A stretch of DNA of 64,000 nt from Gp6-AA40 sp035492455 (GTDB lineage Bacteria; Acidobacteriota; Vicinamibacteria; Vicinamibacterales; UBA2999), in the NCBI GenBank assembly GCA_035492455.1, contig DATJJE010000026.1, positions 90,877-154,876 on the forward strand, written 5' to 3'. This document shows positions 16,788-24,554 of the stretch, piece after piece. The notes below the pieces were generated by a model that made no database searches, was not told the origin of the DNA, and saw nothing but the letters and a program-made list of their open reading frames with translations. A program made the translations under genes and the position numbers. Position 1 is the first letter of the stretch, and every line of letters begins with the position of its first letter.

Positions 16788-17072
16788 GTGGCCAAACGTA
16801 CGAAGTCCGCCCTCAAGGCGAATCGGCAGAACATCAAGCGCCGGGAACACAACCGGCAGATGCGATCGAAGCTGCGCAGCGCGCTCAAGGCAATCCGCGC
16901 CTCGCTTGACGCCAAGGATCTCACCGGGGCGAAGGCGGCGCTCAGTCAAACGGTCTCCATCGTGGACAAGATGGCCACCAAAGGCATCATCCACAGGAAT
17001 ACCGCCGGCCGCTACAAATCGCGCCTGGCGGCGCGGATGTCGAAGTCTGGATCCGCGAGAGCCAGCGCATAG
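16788..17072 (+). CDS. rpsT: 30S ribosomal protein S20
   Basis: A 94-residue, strongly basic helical protein that binds 16S rRNA early in 30S assembly. AKRTKSALKANRQNIKRREHNRQMRSKLRSALK and the GIIHRNTAGRYKSRLAARM segment are diagnostic. It starts with GTG, preceded by GAGGA at good spacing; non-AUG starts are also known for rpsT in E. coli. Its own TATAAT promoter lies upstream. The stop overlaps the start of the next gene (TAGTG). Confidence 0.97.
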   Translation: MAKRTKSALKANRQNIKRREHNRQMRSKLRSALKAIRASLDAKDLTGAKAALSQTVSIVDKMATKGIIHRNTAGRYKSRLAARMSKSGSARASA

Positions 17073-18154
17073 TGCCAGGCGTCCTGCAGCGGCTTCTCAC
17101 GCGCTCAGGCATCCTTCCGGTCCTTCGTTCCCGCTGGCGAGAGGACCTGGCCAACGCCAGCGAGAAGCTTGAAAAGCGAATCGACAAGCGCTTCGACGCG
17201 CTGACGCGCGACCTCGAGCGCCTCCGAACGGAGCTCGCCGAGCGCGCACCCGCTCAGGGATCCGACCTTGGCGCCGATGCCGTCGAGCGCATCGCCAGTC
17301 TCGACCGCGACGTCAGGATGTTGCGCGATACGCTGGCGCTCGACATCGAAGATCGACTGTCGAACGCAAACCGGGCGGCGGCGTTCGAGCCGTCGGTGGT
17401 TGCCGGTCACGTCCAGGCCGCCATCGCCAACGCGGTCGTCGAGACGGATCCGAGCGTCCACATCGTCATCAAGGAGCTGTTGCCCGCGAACAGCTACCAG
17501 GCGCTGGTCGACGGCATTCCGCGTCCGGTCTTCTTTTCACAGAAGGACAACACGAAGCAGAACCTGCGGCTGGCCAACATCCATGTCGCGCCGGGCCGCA
17601 CGATCGAGATGCTCACGTTCCTCGAGGAGACGCTGATTCCGCAGATCATGGTGCCGGCGCTGATGCACAAGTTCGCGCCGCACGTCCGCGACTTCTACGT
17701 CCGTGAATACGGTCACGAGCGCGGCCTCGCGCTCGCCGCCATTCCGCACGAGGCCACCGCAGGGCGCCTGATGCTGCGCCGCCCGGGATATCATCTCGAC
17801 CCGCACCTCGATCCGAAGCGCGTCGTCGTGACGTGCCTGCTGTATTTCGCTCGCCCGGGAGACAGCGAAGGATTCGGTACAACGTTCTACCGGATGCACG
17901 GCACGCCGAACATCGATCGCACGAATACGTTCTATCCGGAATCGCAAGGAGTGCGCTGCGAGCTCGTGAAGATGGTCCCCTTCAAGCCCAATTCCGCCGT
18001 CGCGTTCCTCAACTGGGGTGGCGCGCATGGCGCCGACATCCCGAAAGACGCGCCGAAAAACACCGAGCGCTATTCGTATCAGTTCTACGTCAGCCCGAAT
18101 CCTGCCGCGCTTGCGGCAATCGTGGGCGAACCCGAATCGGCGGTCGCGGAATAA
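17072..18154 (+). CDS. 2-oxoglutarate/Fe(II) oxygenase-like protein with N-terminal coiled coil
   Basis: A 360-residue protein whose GTG start overlaps the rpsT stop. Residues 22-100 form a heptad-rich helix (ANASEKLEKRIDKRFDALTRDLERLRTELAER), probably a coiled coil. The C-terminal half resembles prolyl-4-hydroxylase-type double-stranded beta-helix enzymes. Candidate iron ligands are an HxD (H241/D243 or H245/D247 in HLDPHLDPK) and a distal H319 in GGAHGAD, with R333 as a possible 2-oxoglutarate ligand. No signal peptide is seen. Coupling to S20 is suggestive, because ribosomal proteins are known oxygenase targets, but such proteins also occur in glycan clusters. Confidence 0.6.
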   Translation: MPGVLQRLLTRSGILPVLRSRWREDLANASEKLEKRIDKRFDALTRDLERLRTELAERAPAQGSDLGADAVERIASLDRDVRMLRDTLALDIEDRLSNANRAAAFEPSVVAGHVQAAIANAVVETDPSVHIVIKELLPANSYQALVDGIPRPVFFSQKDNTKQNLRLANIHVAPGRTIEMLTFLEETLIPQIMVPALMHKFAPHVRDFYVREYGHERGLALAAIPHEATAGRLMLRRPGYHLDPHLDPKRVVVTCLLYFARPGDSEGFGTTFYRMHGTPNIDRTNTFYPESQGVRCELVKMVPFKPNSAVAFLNWGGAHGADIPKDAPKNTERYSYQFYVSPNPAALAAIVGEPESAVAE

Positions 18155-18371
18155 CATCGCTGGCGGGCGGACGCCACGTGGCGAGGACGAGCACGCGCAG
18201 CTGATCTACGCGGTCGAGAGTGCTTAGCGCGTTCGTCGGCGGCGCGACGAGCATCACGAGTAGTGCGCCTCGGCATGGTCGTGCGACCAGAATGGCGACA
18301 GCGAATATCCTGCCCTCCTTTAGGCTTTGGGTGTAGTCTCACCCGCGAACTCTTTCAGATTGGAGGCGAAC

Positions 18372-19511
18372 GTGGGTGCTGGGACTAGACGTTCGACCGT
18401 TCTCATCGTCGTGGCTACGTTCGCGCTGGTGCTGGCGGGCATCAGGCAGACGCCGGTAGCCGCGCAGAGCAGCGACCAGAAGGTCGAAGAAGTTTTCAAG
18501 AACATCAAGGTACTCACCGGTCAGCGTGCGGACATGTTGAACCCGACGATGGTGCTTTTCGAAGCAGCGCTCGGCGTCGGCTGTCCGTATTGCCATGACA
18601 ACGACGGGAACAAGCGCGAGCTCGATACCAAGCCACAGAAGCTGATCGCGCGACAGATGATCGAGATGGTCAACACCGTCAACAAGACCACGTTCCGCGG
18701 CCAGGCGAAGGTCACGTGCTTCACGTGCCACCAGGGACGCAACATTCCAATCGGCGTACCGAACGTCACGAACAACCCGCTGCCGCCGGCGCTTGGCGAA
18801 GACTACGTTGCCAGCCTGCCTCCCCCTCCACCCGTGCCAACGGTGACGCCCGCGCAGGTGATCGACAAGTACGTCGCTGCACTCGGGGGAGCCGCCGCGG
18901 TGCAGAAGGTCGCGACGCTCGACGCGGTGGGCACCGTGACGCAGCGGCGGCCGGGCCGCGACTTCCCGTCGCAGCAGATCGAGATCTTCTCGAAGGCTCC
19001 CGGATCGGGTCTGACGGTGACGCGCGCCGGCCAGGCGGATAACCTGCTCGCCTACGGCGCGACGACGGGATGGGCTCGAGCCGGCAATACGGCGCCGCGC
19101 GATCTGCGCAAGGCCGAAGCCGATGGCGCAATGCTCGAGGATCCCTTCAACCTTCCGGCGCATCTGAAAGACATGCTGCTCGAGGCGAAGCTGGATCGTC
19201 CGCGCGTCATCCGCGGCCACGAGGATTACGTCGTCACGGGAAAGACGCGGAACCTGCCGAAAGTGGACGCCTACTTCAACGAGAACACGGGCATGCTCGA
19301 GCGGCTCGTCTACTTCAACGACTCGCTGTACGGCCAGTATCCGACGCAGATCGACTATCGCGACTTCCGCGATGTCGGCGGACGCAAGGTCCCGTTCGCA
19401 TGGGTGATCTCGCAGACGCGGAACCGCGAATACACGTATGCGATGCAGGACGTGAAGGCGGCGGCTATCGAGGACGCGAAGTTCGCGAAGCCATCCGCGA
19501 GCTCGCGGTAG
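18372..19511 (+). CDS. Dihaem c-type cytochrome of the photosynthetic-reaction-centre family
   Basis: A 379-residue exported protein. The GTG at 18372 is chosen because GGAGG sits five bases upstream (18362-18366); an in-frame earlier ATG would add an odd N-terminus. The signal peptide ends near VAAQ (residue 32). CPYCH (71-75) and CFTCH (116-120) bind two haems, with the TRC-cytochrome-like stretch VFKNIKVLTGQRADMLNPTMVLFEAALGVGC. After a proline-rich hinge (PPPPPVPT) the C-terminal half (about 165-379) resembles a lipoprotein-sorting-type beta domain. Such proteins are abundant in non-phototrophic Acidobacteriota; a periplasmic redox role is likely. The end overlaps holA. Confidence 0.83.
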   Translation: MGAGTRRSTVLIVVATFALVLAGIRQTPVAAQSSDQKVEEVFKNIKVLTGQRADMLNPTMVLFEAALGVGCPYCHDNDGNKRELDTKPQKLIARQMIEMVNTVNKTTFRGQAKVTCFTCHQGRNIPIGVPNVTNNPLPPALGEDYVASLPPPPPVPTVTPAQVIDKYVAALGGAAAVQKVATLDAVGTVTQRRPGRDFPSQQIEIFSKAPGSGLTVTRAGQADNLLAYGATTGWARAGNTAPRDLRKAEADGAMLEDPFNLPAHLKDMLLEAKLDRPRVIRGHEDYVVTGKTRNLPKVDAYFNENTGMLERLVYFNDSLYGQYPTQIDYRDFRDVGGRKVPFAWVISQTRNREYTYAMQDVKAAAIEDAKFAKPSASSR

Positions 19512-20418
19512 AACACAGCTCGACGACGAGGCGCTCGAGAAGCACCTTCGGATCGCCGCCGGAGGACTTGATCGCCTCGTCGGTTCTGAACACGGCGTCG
19601 ATCGCGTCTTTCAGCCGCGCGCGCGGCATCTTCTCGGCCACCCAGCGCAGCTGCCCCATCAGGAAGAACGGCTGCGCGCCACCGTCGAGCGCGAGCGTCA
19701 GCTCGCGCAGCGCTGCCGCAGCATCGTTCTGCTCGATGGCGTTGGCAATTCCGAAATTCGTTGCTTCGGCGGTCGCGGCCACGACCTGCCGCACATCGTC
19801 AGCGCTAATCCTCGATTGCCCCAGCGCATAGAGCGCCACCCGCTCCAGGCCGCTGCGCAGGCGGACGATGTCGATGCCGGCACGTTCGACGAGCGTGCGC
19901 ACCGCGGCGGTATCGAGTGGAATCTTGTCCCGCTCGGCGCGTGCCTTTACCCAACGCTCCGCATCCGCAGCGTCGGCGATCGTACCGCAATCGACGACCT
20001 GTGCCTCCTTCAGCAGCAGCTTGACCAGGCGGCGCCGCTGATCGAGCGGACCGCAAACGAACACGATGGTGGCATGGGCTGGAGGATTCTTGACGAAAGC
20101 CTCGAGACGTTCCTGTTCCGCATCCGCCGCCTTTCCTTCGCGCTTCGGAATCAACAGGCGTTCGGCATCGAAGACGATGACGATACGCCGAGGCGCCATC
20201 ATCGGCAGCGTGGCGGCGGCGTCGAACAGATCATCGGCCCTGATCTCGCCGCCAAACAACCGATCGACGCTGAACGCCCGCAGCCCTTCGTCGACCATCT
20301 CGGCGAATTCGGTCGCAACCGCTGATTTTTCGCTGTCGTCGTCACCGATGAGGATGTAGAGCGGACCTGTATCGCCGGCGGCAATCTGCTTTTTGAGAGC
20401 TTGCCTACTAACCGGCAT
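19465..20418 (-). CDS. holA: DNA polymerase III subunit delta
   Basis: A 317-residue clamp-loader subunit that opens the beta clamp during replication. It starts MPVSRQALKKQIAAGDTGPLYILIGDDDSEKSAVATEF and includes the family stretch PMMAPRRIVIVFDAERLL and a C-terminal collar with FFLMGQLRWVAEKMPRARLKDAIDAVFRTDEAIKSSGGDPKVLLERLV. Its 3' end overlaps the convergent cytochrome gene by 47 bases. The order leuS-lptE-holA is conserved in many diderms and supports all three calls. Confidence 0.92.
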   Translation of the reverse strand: MPVSRQALKKQIAAGDTGPLYILIGDDDSEKSAVATEFAEMVDEGLRAFSVDRLFGGEIRADDLFDAAATLPMMAPRRIVIVFDAERLLIPKREGKAADAEQERLEAFVKNPPAHATIVFVCGPLDQRRRLVKLLLKEAQVVDCGTIADAADAERWVKARAERDKIPLDTAAVRTLVERAGIDIVRLRSGLERVALYALGQSRISADDVRQVVAATAEATNFGIANAIEQNDAAAALRELTLALDGGAQPFFLMGQLRWVAEKMPRARLKDAIDAVFRTDEAIKSSGGDPKVLLERLVVELCSTASSRMASRTSRPR

Positions 20419-20423
20419 GATCT

Positions 20424-20442
20424 TTAACCACGAAGGTCACGA
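20424..20442. repeat. CACGAAG-word repeat upstream of holA
   Basis: TTAACCACGAAGGTCACGA lies five bases upstream of the holA start. The identical 19 bases lie directly upstream of another minus-strand gene at 25249-25267. It continues with related words (CGCGAAGCACACGAG) through 20460. These belong to a simple-word family (CACGAAG) seen in many environmental genomes; the role is unknown. Confidence 0.65.
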
Positions 20443-20462
20443 TGGGCGCGAAGCACACGAGT

Positions 20463-21008
20463 TCAAAACGCCTCAACGATGGCCGTGACAACCGTGCGCG
20501 CCACGTCGGTGGAGATGCGGTCGAACGCGCTGCGCTGCTGATCCGCGAAGTTCGACAGATCGCCGGATGATGCGGTGGTCGTCGTCAGATCGTACTCGCC
20601 GGTGAACGACAGCGCGTCGTTCGCCCAGAGCGACTTATTGACGCGGGCGTCGACGAAATCCACCTTCATCGTCAGCACGAACTGGTAGCGGGACGCCAGC
20701 TGGGTGTTGGTCAAACCAACGGGCGACAGCGTGATGGACGTGATCTCGGCGTTCAGAACCGCGTCGGCGCCGCCGGCATCGGGCACGACCCGGTATTTGC
20801 CGCGGCCGATGAACTCGTTGCGAATCTTCTCCGTCAGAATCTGCTCGACGTCGAAGAACGTCGTCCGGTTCATCAGCTGCGGGATGGCGACGACGCGGAT
20901 GTCGGTCGGCAGGAACGAGCCGCGGCCGGCAAGCGCGTAGCCGCAGGCGCCCGACACTCCCGCGCACGCGAGTGTCATGATCAACAGAACCCTCTGCACC
21001 ACCTGCAC
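20463..21008 (-). CDS. lptE: LPS assembly lipoprotein LptE
   Basis: A 181-residue outer-membrane lipoprotein that plugs the LptD barrel and delivers LPS to the surface. The signal peptide ends in the lipobox VSGAC (Cys22), and the mature protein begins CGYALAGRGSFLPTDIRVVAIP, matching the family pattern CGYxLxGxGxxLP. The C-terminal SSGDLSNFADQQRSAFDRISTDVARTVV is also typical. The GTG at 21008 is used; simple-word DNA (CACCTGCACC words) extends into the first codons, and in-frame GTGs and an ATG (20978) slightly downstream are alternatives. It lies between leuS and holA. Confidence 0.88.
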   Translation of the reverse strand: MQVVQRVLLIMTLACAGVSGACGYALAGRGSFLPTDIRVVAIPQLMNRTTFFDVEQILTEKIRNEFIGRGKYRVVPDAGGADAVLNAEITSITLSPVGLTNTQLASRYQFVLTMKVDFVDARVNKSLWANDALSFTGEYDLTTTTASSGDLSNFADQQRSAFDRISTDVARTVVTAIVEAF

Positions 21009-21026
21009 CTACCCAACCATCTGAAC

Positions 21027-23516
21027 CTACACGACCAGTGAAACGAGCCGTCCCTTTGCGATGACGACCTTCTTCACCTGCTTGCCGGCGAGATGCGCCA
21101 GCACCGCCGGGTCGGCGAGCGCCATCTGCTCGAGCTCCTTCTCCGAAGCCTCCGCCGGAACCGTCAACCGGCTTCGCACCTTGCCATTCACCTGTACCGG
21201 CACGACGATCGCCTCGGCTTTGGCGACTTCGGCGTCGAACTCCGGCCAGGTCGCCTTGTTCAACCCCTCGGCATGGCCGAGCATTTCCCACAGCTCTTCA
21301 CACATGTGCGGCGCAAACGGCGAGAGCATTCGCACGAGTGCCTCGATCGCCTCGCGCACCACGGCTACTGGCTGGGGCCGCGTGCTATCGGCATCGCCGA
21401 AGGCGTACAACTCGTTGACGAGCTCCATCATCGAGGAGACGGCGGTGTTCAGCTGCTGCCGCTGCTCGATGTCGGCGGTCACGCGGCGAATCGTGTCGTG
21501 CGTCTTGCGCCGAATCGCACGTTCCTCAGCCGCAAGCTGGCCGGGATCCGGGATCCCGGCTGCGGGATGCGATTTGATTGCCGGGAGCCACTGATCAACG
21601 AGCCGCCAGACGCGCGCCAGGAAGCTGACAATGCCGCGCAGGCCGGCATCGGACCACTCGATCTGGTTTTCCGGCGGCGCGACGAAGATGACGTACAGGC
21701 GCAGCGCGTCGGCGCCGAACTTCTGCATCATCTCGTCCGGGTCGACGACATTCCCCTTCGACTTCGACATCACGGCGCCGTCCTTCAGCACCATGCCTTG
21801 CGTCAGGAGCTGGGTGAACGGCTCGCTGTGATCGACCATCCCCAGATCGCGGAACACGCGCGCGAAGAACCGCGAGTAGATCAAGTGAAGAATCGCATGC
21901 TCGATGCCGCCGCAGTAGAAGTCCACCGGCAGCCAGTACTTGACCTTCGCCGGATCGAACGGCTGCCGGTCGTTGTGCGGATCCGCGAAGCGATAGAAGT
22001 ACCAGGACGAGTCAACGAAGGTGTCCATGGTGTCGGTCTCGCGCCGCGCGGGCCCGCCACATTTCGGACACGTCACCTTGACGAAGTCCGGCACATGCGC
22101 GAGCGGCGAGTCGCCGCGTCCCGTAAACTCCGCGATCTTCGGCAGGACGACGGGCAATTGATCGTCGGGGACCGGTACGACGCCGTCTTTCTCGCAGTAG
22201 ATCATCGGAATCGGTGTGCCCCAGTAGCGCTGTCGCGAAATCCCCCAGTCCTTCAACCGGTACTGCACAGTGCCTTCGCCGATACCGCGCTCCTTCGCGA
22301 ACGCGGTCATCCGCTTCTGGGCGTCCTCAGAGGCGAGACCGGTGAAGTCACCTGAGTCGACCGTCCGGCCGTACGCATCCGCGGCCTGGGGCATCGTGTC
22401 GGCATTCGGCGCCGCGCCATTCTCGGGCACGATGACGATCTTGATCGGCAGGCGAAACTTTCGTGCGAACTCGAAGTCGCGCTGATCGTGCGCCGGCACG
22501 GCCATTACCGCACCCGTGCCGTAGTCGCCGAGCACGAAGTTCGCAATCCAGATCGGCACCGGCTGTTTCGTAAACGGATTGATCGCACGGAACCCGGTGT
22601 CGAATCCCTGCTTGTCGATCTCCCCGCTGATGCGTGCCGCCCGATCCTGCGTCCGGAATGTCTGCACCTGCTTCCGGAAGGCCGCCGGGTCCGTGGTCTT
22701 CTCGGCGAGCGTCGAGACCAGCGGATGCTCGGGGCCGAGCAGGACGAACGTCGCGCCGTAAATCGTATCGATGCGCGTCGTAAAGACCTCGATGTCGGTA
22801 GATCCGTCCTCCATCGGGAACTTCACGCGCGCGCCTTCGGACCGGCCGATCCAGTTCTGCTGCATCGTCAGCACCTGTTCGGGCCAGTGCTTCATCTCCA
22901 CCGTCGCGTCGAGCAGTTCATCGGCGTACGCCGTGATGCGGAAGAACCATTGCTCCAACTCGCGGATTTCGACCGTCGTGCCACAGCGCCAGCAGCCGCC
23001 GTTGACGACCTGCTCGTTGGCGAGAACCGTTTGATCCTTCGGACACCAGTTCACCGACGAGCGCTTACGGTAGGCGAGGCCGCGCTCGAACATCCGGATG
23101 AACAGCCACTGGTTCCATTTGTAGTACTCGGGGTCACACGTGGCCAGCTCGCGCTCCCAGGCGTAGCTGATGCCGAGACGCTGCAGCTGCCCTTTCATGT
23201 GCGCGATGTTGGCGCGTGTCGACGCTTCCGGGTGCAGACCGCCTTTGATGGCCGCGTTCTCGGCAGGCAGACCGAACGCGTCCCAGCCAAATGGATGAAG
23301 CACGTGGTAGCCGCGCATCCGCTTGGTGCGCGCGAGCGCGTCACCAATGGTGTAGTTCCGAACGTGCCCCATGTGGGCGTGGCCTGAGGGATAGGCGAAC
23401 ATCTCGAGGCAGTAGAACTTAGGCTTCGAGGGATCCTCCGTTACCTCGAAAGCGCGGGTAGAGGCCCAGCGCTGCTGCCACTTCCGGTCCAGCTCTTGGG
23501 GACGGTATTCAGTCAT
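21027..23516 (-). CDS. leuS: Leucyl-tRNA synthetase
   Basis: A full-length 829-residue class I synthetase. The HIGH box is HMGH at 48-51 (YPSGHAHMGHVRNYTIGDALARTK), and the KMSKS loop reads VMSKSKGNVV. The CP1 editing domain with TTRIDTIYGATFVLLGPEH is present. Zinc ligands are seen in WRCGTTVEIRELEQWFF. Between the catalytic core and the anticodon-binding helices, residues around IKSHPAAGIPDPGQLAAEE are encoded by a GGATCCGGGATCCCGG repeat word shared with the kinase gene; this loop varies in the family, so function should be intact. ATG start, 11 bases after a TATAAT. Confidence 0.97.
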   Translation of the reverse strand: MTEYRPQELDRKWQQRWASTRAFEVTEDPSKPKFYCLEMFAYPSGHAHMGHVRNYTIGDALARTKRMRGYHVLHPFGWDAFGLPAENAAIKGGLHPEASTRANIAHMKGQLQRLGISYAWERELATCDPEYYKWNQWLFIRMFERGLAYRKRSSVNWCPKDQTVLANEQVVNGGCWRCGTTVEIRELEQWFFRITAYADELLDATVEMKHWPEQVLTMQQNWIGRSEGARVKFPMEDGSTDIEVFTTRIDTIYGATFVLLGPEHPLVSTLAEKTTDPAAFRKQVQTFRTQDRAARISGEIDKQGFDTGFRAINPFTKQPVPIWIANFVLGDYGTGAVMAVPAHDQRDFEFARKFRLPIKIVIVPENGAAPNADTMPQAADAYGRTVDSGDFTGLASEDAQKRMTAFAKERGIGEGTVQYRLKDWGISRQRYWGTPIPMIYCEKDGVVPVPDDQLPVVLPKIAEFTGRGDSPLAHVPDFVKVTCPKCGGPARRETDTMDTFVDSSWYFYRFADPHNDRQPFDPAKVKYWLPVDFYCGGIEHAILHLIYSRFFARVFRDLGMVDHSEPFTQLLTQGMVLKDGAVMSKSKGNVVDPDEMMQKFGADALRLYVIFVAPPENQIEWSDAGLRGIVSFLARVWRLVDQWLPAIKSHPAAGIPDPGQLAAEERAIRRKTHDTIRRVTADIEQRQQLNTAVSSMMELVNELYAFGDADSTRPQPVAVVREAIEALVRMLSPFAPHMCEELWEMLGHAEGLNKATWPEFDAEVAKAEAIVVPVQVNGKVRSRLTVPAEASEKELEQMALADPAVLAHLAGKQVKKVVIAKGRLVSLVV
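21544..21559. repeat. GGATCCGGGATCCCGG word inside leuS
   Basis: An exact copy of the 16-base palindromic word found in the kinase linker at 8763-8778. It is flanked by related words (CCGGGATC, GCGGGATGC) and read in frame as part of the loop SHPAAGIPDPGQ on the minus strand. Confidence 0.6.
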
Positions 23517-23527
23517 CGAATCTTTCG

Positions 23528-23533
23528 ATTATA
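23528..23533 (-). promoter_or_regulatory. Candidate -10 box of leuS, overlapping the upstream stop codon
   Basis: On the minus strand TATAAT ends 11 bases before the leuS ATG. It is part of CAGCTATAATCGA, in which TAA is also the stop codon of the deacetylase-like gene. The same 13 bases precede yceD at 33798-33810, again made from the last codons of the upstream gene. A leader of about five bases would result. Confidence 0.45.
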
Positions 23534-24554
23534 GCTGCCAGTACTTTCGCGCCTGAGGCAGCACCGCATCGACGGTCGCACGCCCTCGCCGCGCGTCAGA
23601 CGCAGGAGCCGGCTTCAGCCGGCTTTCACGCTCATCGAGCACAGGAATGACGGCGCGGAGGCAACTCGCGAGACCGGCAAGGTCGTAGCCACCTTCCGTG
23701 ATCGCTATGACGCGTCCCTCGGAATGTTCGTTGGCGATCTCGCAGAGCGTGGAGGTCAGCCGCGCGAATCCATCAGCACTCAGGCGCATGCCGCCGAGCG
23801 GATCGTCCTCCAGCGCATCGAAGCCCGCCGAAATGAGAATCAGCTCCGGACGAAACTGCCGCAGCACGGGAAAGGCAATCGTCTCGTAGGCAAGCTCGTA
23901 ATCGGCGTCGGTGCCGCCGGCATCCATCGGCAGGTTGATGGTGAAGCCGGCGCCTGGCCCGGTGCCCGCTTCGGTTGCCGCGCCTGTGCCCGGGTAATAC
24001 GGATATTGGTGCGACGAGATGAAGAGCACCGACGGGTCGTCGTAAAAGCTCCACTGCGTGCCGTTGCCGTGATGCACGTCGTAATCAACGATCGCCACGC
24101 GCTGCACGCCTTTCGCGCGCGCATGCGAGGCCGCCACCGCAACGTTGTTGAGCAGACAGAACCCCATCGCGCGGTTTCGCTCCGCGTGATGGCCGGGCGG
24201 CCGCACCATCGCAAGTGCGCGGCGGCCTGACGCCTCGAGCACCTGATCCACGCATCCAATCGCGGCGCCGGCTGCCAGCAACGCCACTTCGTAGGAGTCT
24301 GGCGATGTGAACGTATCCGCGTCGAGCGCAGTCGCGCGGCCGGAGGTCTCCGACAGCAGCGAGATGTACTCGCGATCGTGCACGCGCGCCACCTGCTGTT
24401 CGGTCGCTGCCTGCGGCTCGCGCACGTCGCCGCCGTCCCGGCGGAACTCCGACGCGATCACCTGCATCACCTCGGCCCGTTCGAGCCGCTCGGGATGGCC
24501 TGGCGGCGTGAGGTGGTCGGCGAATCGGTCCGACGTGAAGATTGTCAGGCTCAT
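23529..24554 (-). CDS. Histone deacetylase-family (acetylpolyamine amidohydrolase-like) protein
   Basis: A 341-residue zinc hydrolase of the arginase/deacetylase fold. Active-site histidines are in RPPGHHAERNRAMGFCLLNN (H122, H123). Zinc ligands are D159 and H161 (DYDVHHGNGTQW) and D246 (SAGFDALEDDP); GGYDL near the end supplies the usual Gly-Gly-Tyr. Bacterial members remove acetyl or similar groups from small molecules or proteins; the substrate here cannot be told. ATG start overlaps the stop of the acyltransferase gene by four bases. The C-terminal ERESRLKPAPASDARRG is encoded by a REP-like palindrome and looks like an insertion before the end YWQL. Confidence 0.88.
   Translation of the reverse strand: MSLTIFTSDRFADHLTPPGHPERLERAEVMQVIASEFRRDGGDVREPQAATEQQVARVHDREYISLLSETSGRATALDADTFTSPDSYEVALLAAGAAIGCVDQVLEASGRRALAMVRPPGHHAERNRAMGFCLLNNVAVAASHARAKGVQRVAIVDYDVHHGNGTQWSFYDDPSVLFISSHQYPYYPGTGAATEAGTGPGAGFTINLPMDAGGTDADYELAYETIAFPVLRQFRPELILISAGFDALEDDPLGGMRLSADGFARLTSTLCEIANEHSEGRVIAITEGGYDLAGLASCLRAVIPVLDERESRLKPAPASDARRGRATVDAVLPQARKYWQL
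23608..23623. repeat. REP-like palindrome in the 3' end of the deacetylase gene
   Basis: Stem GCCGGCT-TC-AGCCGGC preceded by GCAGGA. This resembles the palindromes at 3393-3406 and 35001-35024, which carry a GTAGG head. It lies inside the coding region and encodes part of a proline/alanine-rich tail. Confidence 0.5.

Noticed and set aside
18218..18227. GAGTGCTTAG as half of a CIRCE operator
   Set aside because: The matching left half TTAGCACTC is absent and the half itself differs from GAGTGCTAA. The downstream gene is a cytochrome.
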